DNA of 64,000 nt from Cohnella herbarum. GTDB lineage: Bacteria; Bacillota; Bacilli; Paenibacillales; Paenibacillaceae. The position numbers and the translations under genes are program-made. Shown here in pieces: positions 50,913-59,095 of this stretch (position 1 is its first letter; every line of letters starts with the position of its first letter). A model generated the notes under the pieces. It was not told the origin of the DNA and made no database searches. It saw nothing but the letters and a program-made list of their open reading frames with translations. The stretch spans positions 7,985,001 through 8,049,000 of the forward strand of contig NZ_CP051680.1 of NCBI RefSeq assembly GCF_012849095.1, written 5' to 3'.

Positions 50913-51554
50913 TTGAACCAAACGATTACGATCAATAAAAAAGACGTGGCGGTCACCTTCACCAACTATTACGATTCCGAGTTGGGCGAGTTTTTGTTCA
51001 AACAGGTGATGTGCGACGTGTATATGCCGGGCAACGAAGTGGTTCCTATCGATATCGAGAAGCAGCAGATCAAGCGCGTGATCGAGGGCTTCAAGAAGCG
51101 CAAAGAACTATACGACGAGATTCCCAAGGAAAATATCAAAGGTAAATCCTACTATATTATTAATTCGAGAATGCGCTACGATCTCGACTGGATGAAGGGC
51201 AATAAGCCCGAGAGACCGATGTCGCTGAAGGAAGCCGAACAGTTGAAGGCGGACGAAGCCCGGGGAATCAAACGTCCCGCGAAAATCGAGCCCGAGGAAG
51301 CGCCGGAACCGGTTGAGTCGATCGTCGCGGAACCTAAAGCGCCGGAGTATAAGGACAGTCGCCGGAAATTTCTGCTGTCCAAAGGATTCAAGATCAACCT
51401 CGTTACGAACAATTGGGAGATTAAAGATATCCGATTCCCCGATTCCAAGATCGATAAATCTCCTTCGGACGCGGAGTTCGAGGAAGGCATGAACCGTTTG
51501 CTGGAAGCTTCGTATCAGAATCATCTGAAACGGAGATCCAAGCCTAAAGCCTAA
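50913..51554 (+). CDS. Hypothetical protein with central Pro/Glu linker
   Basis: A 213-residue soluble, charged protein; I do not recognise a family. Two parts are visible: an N-terminal region (about 1-95) with a beta-rich start (TITINKKDVAVTFTNYYDSE) and a C-terminal part (about 145-213), separated by a low-complexity acidic Pro/Glu/Ala linker. There is no signal peptide or membrane segment. The TTG start has GAGGAGG 8 nt upstream. Stand-alone, ending at a terminator. Confidence 0.7.
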   Translation: MNQTITINKKDVAVTFTNYYDSELGEFLFKQVMCDVYMPGNEVVPIDIEKQQIKRVIEGFKKRKELYDEIPKENIKGKSYYIINSRMRYDLDWMKGNKPERPMSLKEAEQLKADEARGIKRPAKIEPEEAPEPVESIVAEPKAPEYKDSRRKFLLSKGFKINLVTNNWEIKDIRFPDSKIDKSPSDAEFEEGMNRLLEASYQNHLKRRSKPKA

Positions 51555-51592
51555 TCCTAACGCTAATCCCGATAGGACCGTAAACAGGAATG

Positions 51593-51630
51593 AACCGTTT
51601 CTCTTAGCCGACTAAGAGCAGCGGTTTTTA
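51593..51630 (+). terminator. Terminator of the hypothetical gene
   Basis: Outer aaccg/cggtt and inner ctcttag/ctaagag stems, followed by a T-rich tract. Confidence 0.8.
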
Positions 51631-51752
51631 TTTTTTCCTATTGGCGCAAGGAACTCAAGGACACAAGGGACATCCTGGCAGGGTAGACGCCTCCGGCGAT
51701 TCAAGGTATCATCAACAAGTGCGCTTGAGCAATCGCAGAAGGAGTTTCGAAC

Positions 51753-53174
51753 ATGTTGCAACGATTAAAAACGACTTGGTTTTCAAACATAAGAGCGGAC
51801 GTATTGGCCGGGATTACGACGGTTCTGGCATTGATTCCGGATTCGCTTGCTTTCGCATTCATTGCGGGCGTTAATCCGATGGTAAGCATTTATTCGACGA
51901 TATGCATTCTTGTTCTCATCTCGATATTCGGAGGCAGACCGGCAATGGTCTCGTCCACGGCCGGATCGATGGCGGTATTGATGACCGCGCTCGTCGCCCA
52001 GCATGGGGTGGAGTACCTATTCGCGGCAACGATTCTCACGGGAATTATTCAGCTCGCGATGGGGCTGTTCAAGCTAGGCAGATGGATGAGTTTCGTGCCG
52101 CATTCGGTCATAACGGGATTCATTAATTCCCTGGCGATCCTCATTTTTATTTCGCAGCTTCGATATTTCGAAGGCCAATCGTGGCTGATGTATGCGATGG
52201 TTCTCGCGACGCTGGCAATCATCTATATTTTGCCTAAATTTACTAAGGCGATACCTTCTCCCCTCGTAGCGGTTGGCTTCATGACCCTTATCGTCGTTTT
52301 CATGCATATGAACCTGAATACGGTTGGAGACTTGGCGACCATAGAGCCGACGATTCCGTTCCTGCATATCCCGAGCATCCCGTTTACGTTGGAGACGTTG
52401 TGGATTTTGTTGCCGACCGCATTCTCGCTAGCAATCGTGGGCTACTCGGAAACGCTTCTTACCCAAACGATCATCGACGAGCTGACGGAAGAGAAGACGA
52501 GCAAGGACAAGGAAATGAAGGGACAGGGGATCGCGAACACGGTTACGGGTTTCTTCGGAGGCATGGCGGGGTGCGCGCTGATCGCGGAATCGGCGATCAA
52601 CGTCAAGGTCGGAGGAAGAGGAAGATTATCTACGTTAGTCGCCGGTATCGTTCTGTTCGTGCTCGTGTTCGTGCTGGACGACGTGCTGAACAGCATTCCG
52701 ATCGCGGCGCTTGTAGGCGTCATGATGATGGTGTGCATCGAAATATTCGATTGGAGTTACTTCCGCGATATTCGCGGTAAGCCGCTCGCGCATACGCTAA
52801 TCATGCTTACGACCGTAGCGATCGTACTCGTTACGCACGATCTGGCCATCGGCGTCATCGCCGGCGTCGTTCTAAGCGTTCTTGTATACGCCTATCGATC
52901 GGCAACCCAGCTTCACGTTCACGAAGAAACGAACGGGGACGAAAAAATATATCGCGTGCGGGGGCAACTGTTCTTCGTCTCGAGCGATACGTTGCTCGAC
53001 CGAATCGACTTTAACGACGCTTCGGAGAACGTATGCCTCGATCTTACCGCTGCCCACGTATGGGATCATACGGCTGCGAAAACACTGGACAAGATCGTCG
53101 TACGGTTACAGGGCAAAGGGAAATCAGTGCGCGTATTGCGACAAGCCGGCGAGCCGTCATCGAAGACGGCTTAA
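51753..53174 (+). CDS. SulP family anion transporter with STAS domain
   Basis: A 473-residue membrane transporter for sulfate, bicarbonate or a similar anion. The N-terminal SulP core is clear: VLAGITTVLALIPDSLAFAFIAGVNP, then TGFFGGMAGCALIAESAINVKVGGRGRLS. The last 80 residues form a short cytoplasmic STAS domain (FFVSSDTLLDRIDF). The form without a long extension resembles the YbaR/BicA-like group of Bacillales. AAGGAG precedes the ATG. The substrate cannot be decided. Confidence 0.92.
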   Translation: MLQRLKTTWFSNIRADVLAGITTVLALIPDSLAFAFIAGVNPMVSIYSTICILVLISIFGGRPAMVSSTAGSMAVLMTALVAQHGVEYLFAATILTGIIQLAMGLFKLGRWMSFVPHSVITGFINSLAILIFISQLRYFEGQSWLMYAMVLATLAIIYILPKFTKAIPSPLVAVGFMTLIVVFMHMNLNTVGDLATIEPTIPFLHIPSIPFTLETLWILLPTAFSLAIVGYSETLLTQTIIDELTEEKTSKDKEMKGQGIANTVTGFFGGMAGCALIAESAINVKVGGRGRLSTLVAGIVLFVLVFVLDDVLNSIPIAALVGVMMMVCIEIFDWSYFRDIRGKPLAHTLIMLTTVAIVLVTHDLAIGVIAGVVLSVLVYAYRSATQLHVHEETNGDEKIYRVRGQLFFVSSDTLLDRIDFNDASENVCLDLTAAHVWDHTAAKTLDKIVVRLQGKGKSVRVLRQAGEPSSKTA

Positions 53175-53187
53175 TCCATGCCCTCTA

Positions 53188-54030
53188 CTATGTTCGATAC
53201 CGTGCTTGAATGCGGTATTCCGTCGGGCTGCAGCTGCTTTCCTTGCGGAATGCTTTGGCGAAATGAGTCGTATCCGGATACCCGACCCGTTCCGCGACTT
53301 CTTTAACCGTAAGCGAAGTCGAGCCGAGCAGCTCCTTCGCTTTTTGCATTCTTTTGCGATTCAAGTATTTAAGCGGCGATACGCCGAAATGCTTGTTGAA
53401 ATAACGGACGACGTAATTCGGATGAAGATGAATCGATTTGGCGATCTGCTCCAGCGTAACGGGCTCGGACAGATGATCTCCGACGAATTGTTCGATCCGG
53501 TTTAATCGTTCCATATCCGCGAGCCGTCCCGTCACGACGCGGATGTTGCCCTCCGCTTCCGTAAGGAAGACGGCAATGATCTCGAGCAGCACGGCTTTCT
53601 CGCGAATGCGCGAGATGAAAGCCTCGCTCATATGCAGCTCCGCGAGTTCTTGAAATAATCCCGTTAGCTGCTCGTTATTCCGGATATCGACGCAATAAGG
53701 GACGTCCAGCCATTGGAACAAATCCAACTCCCCCACCGAAGCGGTAAAATGGCACCAATATTTACGATAAGTGTTATCGTTGACGACGGAATAGGATTGT
53801 TCGACGTGAGCGGGCATTAAGCAAAGTTGACCGGGAAGAGGAGAATATTCCTTGCCGTTAATTTTTAACCAGCCTTCGCCTTCGCGGATCCAGTAAAACT
53901 TGTTGTAAGCCGGTATGTAATCGAGTTCTTTCCATTCCGGCAAGCAGTGTGTGAAATGGGCTTCCACCGGATGAACTTGTAAGTTTAACAGCAGGTTGCT
54001 TATGAAAGCCGAGCCAGGATTAGGCTGCAA
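53188..54030 (-). CDS. AraC family transcription regulator
   Basis: A 280-residue regulator. The N-terminal cupin-type sensor (about 15-145; WIREGEGWLKINGKEYSPLPGQLCLMP) probably binds a sugar or similar small molecule. The C-terminal 100 residues hold two helix-turn-helices (LEQIAKSIHLHPNYVVRYFNKHFGVSP and VKEVAERVGYPDTTHFAKAFRKE). The start is TTG with GAGGTG seven nt upstream. It converges with the SulP gene and is divergent from feo; its target is not evident. Confidence 0.93.
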   Translation of the reverse strand: MQPNPGSAFISNLLLNLQVHPVEAHFTHCLPEWKELDYIPAYNKFYWIREGEGWLKINGKEYSPLPGQLCLMPAHVEQSYSVVNDNTYRKYWCHFTASVGELDLFQWLDVPYCVDIRNNEQLTGLFQELAELHMSEAFISRIREKAVLLEIIAVFLTEAEGNIRVVTGRLADMERLNRIEQFVGDHLSEPVTLEQIAKSIHLHPNYVVRYFNKHFGVSPLKYLNRKRMQKAKELLGSTSLTVKEVAERVGYPDTTHFAKAFRKESSCSPTEYRIQARYRT

Positions 54031-54206
54031 CGCGATTCACCTCAACAAAGTTGACTTTATCCTTAAGCAAGCTATTGCTTGCCATTTGATTATAGCAAAT
54101 GGTTGCCGGAATCGGATATCGTAATAGATGTAACAATTGCTTTCGCTTGAACCGGGTCTCGTAGTCATCATCTTCGTTTTTCTTGCGATCATAATCAGTC
54201 CTCCTG

Positions 54207-54228
54207 AATCTTTCCCTAGGGAAAGATT
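54207..54228. promoter_or_regulatory. 22-bp perfect palindrome upstream of the feo promoter
   Basis: A perfect dyad with arms AATCTTTCCCT and AGGGAAAGATT meeting with no spacer. It ends four bp before the -35 of feoA. A second, weaker relative (CTAAGGAAAGAA) lies 19 bp further on, inside the promoter. It resembles MntR/DtxR-type operators in shape, but not the classical Fur box. The rest of the 54.03-54.35 kb gap holds no gene. Confidence 0.6.
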
Positions 54229-54231
54229 TTG

Positions 54232-54260
54232 TTGCTAAGGAAAGAAACCTGACCTATACT
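54232..54260 (+). promoter_or_regulatory. Promoter of the feo operon
   Basis: TTGCTA (54232-54237), a 17-bp spacer and TATACT (54255-54260), directly downstream of the palindrome. Confidence 0.6.
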
Positions 54261-54352
54261 AATGCATAGAATATATACGGATGAGGCTCATTATTGCCTC
54301 GAAAGTTGCCCAAGGTAAACACTGTGTCTCTAGCGAAAGTGAGGGAACTCTG

Positions 54353-54607
54353 ATGTCTATAGCTGAAAAACAGCTGTCCCAAGCCAAGACCGGAAGCGTC
54401 ATCCGGCTAAGCCGAATTGAAGTTCAAGGCGTGTTGCGCAGAAGATTGCTCGATTTGGGCTTTGTGCCCGGAAATATCGTTGAAGTGCTGCAGACAAGTC
54501 CGCTGGGCGATCCGGTCGCATTCCGGGTAAATCATACTACGATTGCTTTGCGTAGGGAGGAAAGTTCCATGATATACGGGATTGATGAGGGAGGCCAAAT
54601 GAAATGA
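54353..54607 (+). CDS. feoA: FeoA-family ferrous iron transport protein
   Basis: An 84-residue SH3-like protein that assists FeoB at the membrane. It shows the usual LSQAKTGSVIRLSRIE start, RRRLLDLGFVPGNIVEVLQTSPLGDPVAFRV, and ALRREESSMI. GAGGGA sits six nt before the ATG at 54353, which fits the family start; an in-frame ATG at 54281 lies too far out. The gene overlaps the FeoB G-domain gene by ATGA. Confidence 0.93.
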   Translation: MSIAEKQLSQAKTGSVIRLSRIEVQGVLRRRLLDLGFVPGNIVEVLQTSPLGDPVAFRVNHTTIALRREESSMIYGIDEGGQMK

Positions 54608-55338
54608 AGCGATATACGGTCGCTTTGGCGGGCAATCCCAATACCGGGAAAAGCACGTTGTTCAATACGCTGACAGGGATGCGTCAGCATACGGGCAATT
54701 GGGCCGGCAAGACGGTGGATATGGCCGAGGGGGAGCTTGTGCACAAAGGCTCGATTTTTCGGATGATCGACTTGCCCGGAACGTATTCGTTGTATTCGAA
54801 TTCTGCCGACGAGGAAGTGGCCAGAGATTATATCGTTTTTGAGCAGCCGGATGTTTCCATCGTTGTATTGGATGCAACCTCGCTGGAACGAAATTTGAAT
54901 CTCGCGTTGCAGGTGCTGGAAATAACGAGCCGCGTCGTGGTGTGCATCAATCTGATCGATGAGGCTAACCGGCTCGGCATTGTAATCGACACTGCCCTGT
55001 TGAGCCAGAAGCTTGGCGTTCCTGTGGTAGCGATCTCCGCTCGCAGCAAGGTCGGAATCGATGATTTGCTCAATCAAATGGAGCAAATAGCCCACGGCTT
55101 CACAGAAACGAAGCCGCTGCAAATTGCATACGGCGACAGCATCGAGCGTAAAATTACCGAGCTTGAACCGCTTATTCGCGAACAACTGGGCGTCCGTTTC
55201 CCCACAAGATGGCTTGCGCTGCGGCTGCTGGACGGAGATCAAGGCTTGCTGGAATCGATCAAGGCAAGATTAAACGGGACAACTGGAGCCAAACCTAGAC
55301 AGGAGGTCGTCGACTATGGCCGTACCGCTTGCCACTAA
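54604..55338 (+). CDS. feoB: FeoB N-terminal part: G domain and GDI-like spacer
   Basis: A 244-residue protein corresponding to the cytoplasmic GTPase of FeoB, which gates Fe(II) uptake. G motifs are G1 GNPNTGKST, G3 DLPGTYSLY and G4 NLID; TGNWAGKTV holds the switch threonine. The GDI-like helical region follows. The protein then stops, where classical FeoB enters its membrane part. The next gene carries that part in the +1 frame, overlapping by 23 nt, with its own ribosome site. The G4 motif NLID differs from the common NMxD. Confidence 0.92.
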   Translation: MKRYTVALAGNPNTGKSTLFNTLTGMRQHTGNWAGKTVDMAEGELVHKGSIFRMIDLPGTYSLYSNSADEEVARDYIVFEQPDVSIVVLDATSLERNLNLALQVLEITSRVVVCINLIDEANRLGIVIDTALLSQKLGVPVVAISARSKVGIDDLLNQMEQIAHGFTETKPLQIAYGDSIERKITELEPLIREQLGVRFPTRWLALRLLDGDQGLLESIKARLNGTTGAKPRQEVVDYGRTACH

Positions 55339-56722
55339 TTCGCCGGACCCGCTGAATACACTGCTTAGCGCAGCCCAAAAAGCTGCAGACGGTCACAATA
55401 TCCGCGACGGGATCGTTAGCGACATTTACCGCACAACGCGGGATATTTGTAATGCTGCCGTTCATTATGAGGATAAGCGCAAGCTGGCCGAGACCTACAG
55501 TCTGGACAAAATAGCTACTTCTAAAGTATGGGGCTTCCCGATCATGCTAGGGATTTTGGGCGTGGTGTTCTGGATTACGATCGCGGGGGCAAACTACCCT
55601 TCCGGCTGGCTCGCCAGCTTGTTCGGTATGGTTGAAAGTTATCTCACCGACGCCTTTCAAGCTATGCACGCGCCCGTTTGGCTGCACGGAGTGCTGGTTC
55701 TCGGTTTTTTTCGCGGTACCGCCTGGGTCGTCAGCGTTATGCTTCCACCGATGGCTATTTTCTTTCCTGTTTTCGCTTTGCTGGAAAACTTCGGGTATTT
55801 GCCGCGGGTTGCTTTCAATATGGATCGATTGTTCAAAAAATCGGGCGGTCATGGCAAGCAGGCGCTAACGATGTCCATGGGCTTCGGTTGCAATGCCGCT
55901 GCGATTTTGTCGACGCGGATAATTGAATCGCCTCGGGAACGAATGCTCGCGATTTTGACGAATAACTTCGTGCCGTGCAACGGCCGTTGGCCAACGTTAA
56001 TTTTGCTCTCGACCCTGTTCATGGCAGTCGGTGCATCCGGCGGACTGCAAACTATCTCTACTGCGCTTGTCGTTATGGGTATGGTGTTATTCGGTATTGT
56101 GATCACTCTGATTGTGTCCTGGACGCTGTCCAAAACGGCGCTACGCGGCGTCCCGACTCACTATACGTTGGAGCTGCCGCCATACCGTCGCCCGCAAATC
56201 TGGAAAACGATTCTGCTTTCTTCGCGGGACAAATCGTTAAACGTGCTCACCCGCGCGGTGTTGATCGCTGCTCCGGCAGGAATCATCACCTGGATATTGG
56301 GCAATATTTTTGTTGGCGGCGACAGCGTATTGAATCATATGGCCGCCTTTTTTGACCCCTTCGCTCACCTAATCGGGCTGGACGGATTTATTTTGATGGC
56401 CTTCATTTTGGGGCTGCCGGCCAACGAGATCGTGCTGCCTATTTTATTGATGGGCTACTTGTCTTCCGGTGCACTGGTGGATGCGGCTGGACTTGACAAT
56501 ATTAAAGATGTCCTCCTGCAGCACGGCTGGACTTGGTTGACAGCTCTTAATATGATGCTGTTTTCGCTGCTGCATTACCCGTGTGGAACAACGCTTTTCA
56601 ACATTTACAAGGAGACCAAGAGCTTGAAATGGGCCTTCCTTTCAGCCGCGATCCCACTGGCGATAGCATTAGCCGTCACTTTTGCGGTTGCGCAAGCGGC
56701 ACGGGCGTTCGGCTGGGTATGA
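55316..56722 (+). CDS. feoB: FeoB C-terminal part: membrane (nucleoside-recognition/gate) domain
   Basis: A 468-residue membrane protein matching the permease part of FeoB, with about eight to ten helices. Family motifs seen are RTTRDICNAAVHYEDKRK and the LPRVAFNMDRLFKKSGGHGKQALT gate with GFGCNAAA and RIIESPRERMLAILTNNFVPCNGR. AGGAGG lies 9 nt before the ATG, so it is translated on its own rather than by frameshift. It should work with the separate G-domain protein. A hairpin follows the gene. Confidence 0.92.
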   Translation: MAVPLATNSPDPLNTLLSAAQKAADGHNIRDGIVSDIYRTTRDICNAAVHYEDKRKLAETYSLDKIATSKVWGFPIMLGILGVVFWITIAGANYPSGWLASLFGMVESYLTDAFQAMHAPVWLHGVLVLGFFRGTAWVVSVMLPPMAIFFPVFALLENFGYLPRVAFNMDRLFKKSGGHGKQALTMSMGFGCNAAAILSTRIIESPRERMLAILTNNFVPCNGRWPTLILLSTLFMAVGASGGLQTISTALVVMGMVLFGIVITLIVSWTLSKTALRGVPTHYTLELPPYRRPQIWKTILLSSRDKSLNVLTRAVLIAAPAGIITWILGNIFVGGDSVLNHMAAFFDPFAHLIGLDGFILMAFILGLPANEIVLPILLMGYLSSGALVDAAGLDNIKDVLLQHGWTWLTALNMMLFSLLHYPCGTTLFNIYKETKSLKWAFLSAAIPLAIALAVTFAVAQAARAFGWV

Positions 56723-56777
56723 GTTGGCTGAAGTCATAGCGAACACCAAATGCGACGAAATATCAAAGACAACAAGT

Positions 56778-56822
56778 AAGAAGGAGTTATCCCGCTTTGT
56801 TCAGGGGAAAGCTCCTTCTTTT
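56778..56822 (+). terminator. Terminator of the feo operon
   Basis: aagaaggag (56778-56786) pairs with ctccttctt (56812-56820), then TT. The remaining 230 bp before the toxin gene holds no gene; it is AT-rich near 56930-56975, which is likely promoter DNA. Confidence 0.7.
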
Positions 56823-57055
56823 GCTGCTGCTTCGATTACGAGACTACGACTGAACCCATCCTTTTCCCGACGGCACAATGAAAAATTCCCGAGGAATTCC
56901 CGACATGATCAGGAAATATTCCCTTGTTAGAGGGATAAAAGGGATATTACGATAATATAAGGAATTTTATACCAATTTGAGCAGGGGGTTACAGAGTCGC
57001 TCCGATATGAAATCGCCATAACAGCATACAGGCTTGTAGCAAAGGAGGACGATTA

Positions 57056-59095
57056 ATGAAAACAAACGAAGACTCAAACAAGGATAAGAGCCAAAATACA
57101 GTAGCCGCTCCGTCGATTTCGCTTCCCAAAGGGGGCGGGGCGATCCGAGGCATCGGCGAGAAATTTGCCGCCAACCCGGTGACCGGCACCGGGTCCTTAA
57201 CCGTACCGTTAGCCGTAAGTCCAAGCCGTAATCATTTTGGCCCGAAGCTTGCCCTAAGCTACGATTCCGGTACGGGCAACGGGCCGTTCGGGTTCGGATG
57301 GAACTTGTCTCTTCCAGCCATCGTCCGGAAGACGGACAAAGGATTGCCGCAATACCGCGACGCGGAGGAATCCGACGTCTATATGATTTCGGGTGCCGAG
57401 GATCTTGTTCCGGTATCCGGGACGGACGGCAACGGCACGACTTCCAAGAACAATGCGGCAACGACGGCATACCGGATCGATCGTTATCGGCCGAGAAACG
57501 AAGGGGCGTTCGCGCGCATCGAACGTTGGACCGACCAAGCTACGGGAATGATCCATTGGCGCTCCATTTCCCGGGACAACGTTACGTCCTTTTACGGCAA
57601 GACGGAACAGAGCCGAATCGCCGATCCGCGCGACCCCGCCCGGCGCGTATATTCGTGGCTGATCTGCGAAAGCTTCGACGACAAAGGCAACGCCATCGTA
57701 TACGAATACGCGGAGGAGAACGGCCAGAACGTCGATGAGACGATGGCAAGCGAACGAAGTCGGGAGCGGGTCGCCAATCGTTACGTGAAACGAATCAAAT
57801 ACGGCAACCGCGTATCGCGATTGACCGAGCCCGATCTGACCCGTGCGGAGTGGATGTTCGAAGCGGTGTTCGATTACGACGAAGGTCATTGCGAAGCGTT
57901 CGATCCCCAGCCGCATTTGCCGGAGTCCGACAAGCACAAATATGTTCGGGCTGCAATCGAGGAAGGACGCGTTTGGTCGAAACGGATCGACCCGTTCTCC
58001 TCCTATCGGGCCGGATTCGAGGTGCGTACTTACCGGCGTTGCCGCCGTTTGCTCATGTTCCACCGTTTCGCCGAGCTTGGAAGCCGGCCTTGTCTCGTTC
58101 GTTCTACCGAGTTTACTTATGGAGATTTTGATTATACCGAACCTTATCGCGTCGAGAACGAGCTCTCTCATCGGGGCAGCAGCCGAATGGCTTCGTTTAT
58201 CCAAACCGTCACGCAGTCGGGGTACGTTCGGCAGCCGCAATTGGAGCAGGCCGGGGACCGGAGCTGCGTATATATGCAAAAGTCTCTGCCGCCGCTGGAA
58301 TTTACGTACAGCAAAGCGGGTATCCAGGAAGAAATCCGCGAGTTGGATTTCGATACGTTAGCCAACTTGCCCGTCGGGTTGGACGGATCGGCGTATCGGT
58401 GGGTCGATCTGGAGGGCGAAGGGCTTTCGGGCATCTTGACGGAACAGGGTGGAGCCTGGTTTTACAAGCCTAACTTGGGAAGCGGAACGTTCGGAACGTT
58501 GAAGACGGTCACCGGCAAACCTTCCATGGCCACGTTGGGCGGAAGAAACGAGCAACTGTTTGATCTCGACGGGGACGGCCGTCTCGAATGGGTAAGCTTG
58601 TCCGGCGCTTATTCGGGATATGCCGCGCATGACGGGGACGGGCAGTGGGGGCCTTATCAAACGTTTAGCCAAATGCCGAACGTGGCATGGGACGATCCCC
58701 ATTTGCGGTTTATCGATTTGAACGGCGACGGACAGGCCGATGCGTTGATTACTGCCGATGACGTCTTCACGTGGTATCCGTCGCTCGGCGCAGAGGGCTT
58801 CGGTTCCGCTCACCAAGTCGACCAGCCCGCCGACGAGGAGAACGGCCCGAGCTGGTTTTGGACGATGGGACGTTATCGGTTTACGTCGCGGACATGTCCG
58901 GCGATGGTCTCGCGGATCTTGTGCGAATCCGCAACGGCGAAATTTGTTATTGGCCTAACTTGGGCTTTGGCCGTTTCGGAGCCAAGGTCGTCATGGACGA
59001 CGCCCCGAGCTTCGATCATCCCGATCAGTATAACGAACGGCAGCTGCTGCTTGCCGACCTCGACGGATCCGGGGTTACCGACATCGTCTACATGA
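57056..59095 (+). CDS. Tc-toxin B/SpvB-type N-terminal part (frameshifted)
   Basis: First part of a large insecticidal Tc-complex B/C-type protein. Residues about 25-330 form the SpvB domain (SLPKGGGAIRGIGEKFAANPVTGTG, GPFGFGWNLSLPAI), followed by FG-GAP/VCBS-like repeats (DLDGDGRLEWVSL, DLNGDGQADALI). After about residue 597 (58849) the frame loses homology and runs on to an unrelated tail and a stop at 59095. Homology continues in the -1 frame. One missing C in a CCC run at 58846-58848 would explain it. It may be a true mutation or a sequence error. AAAGGAGG precedes the ATG. Confidence 0.85.
   Translation: MKTNEDSNKDKSQNTVAAPSISLPKGGGAIRGIGEKFAANPVTGTGSLTVPLAVSPSRNHFGPKLALSYDSGTGNGPFGFGWNLSLPAIVRKTDKGLPQYRDAEESDVYMISGAEDLVPVSGTDGNGTTSKNNAATTAYRIDRYRPRNEGAFARIERWTDQATGMIHWRSISRDNVTSFYGKTEQSRIADPRDPARRVYSWLICESFDDKGNAIVYEYAEENGQNVDETMASERSRERVANRYVKRIKYGNRVSRLTEPDLTRAEWMFEAVFDYDEGHCEAFDPQPHLPESDKHKYVRAAIEEGRVWSKRIDPFSSYRAGFEVRTYRRCRRLLMFHRFAELGSRPCLVRSTEFTYGDFDYTEPYRVENELSHRGSSRMASFIQTVTQSGYVRQPQLEQAGDRSCVYMQKSLPPLEFTYSKAGIQEEIRELDFDTLANLPVGLDGSAYRWVDLEGEGLSGILTEQGGAWFYKPNLGSGTFGTLKTVTGKPSMATLGGRNEQLFDLDGDGRLEWVSLSGAYSGYAAHDGDGQWGPYQTFSQMPNVAWDDPHLRFIDLNGDGQADALITADDVFTWYPSLGAEGFGSAHQVDQPADEENGPSWFWTMGRYRFTSRTCPAMVSRILCESATAKFVIGLTWALAVSEPRSSWTTPRASIIPISITNGSCCLPTSTDPGLPTSST

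Noticed and set aside
55300..55345. FeoB split as a frameshift error
   Set aside because: The second frame has a strong AGGAGG nine bases before its ATG, so a real two-gene split is more likely, though not proven.
58841..58870. Programmed -1 frameshift in the toxin gene
   Set aside because: No slippery heptamer of the X-XXY-YYZ form at the junction; loss of one C in a C run explains it better.
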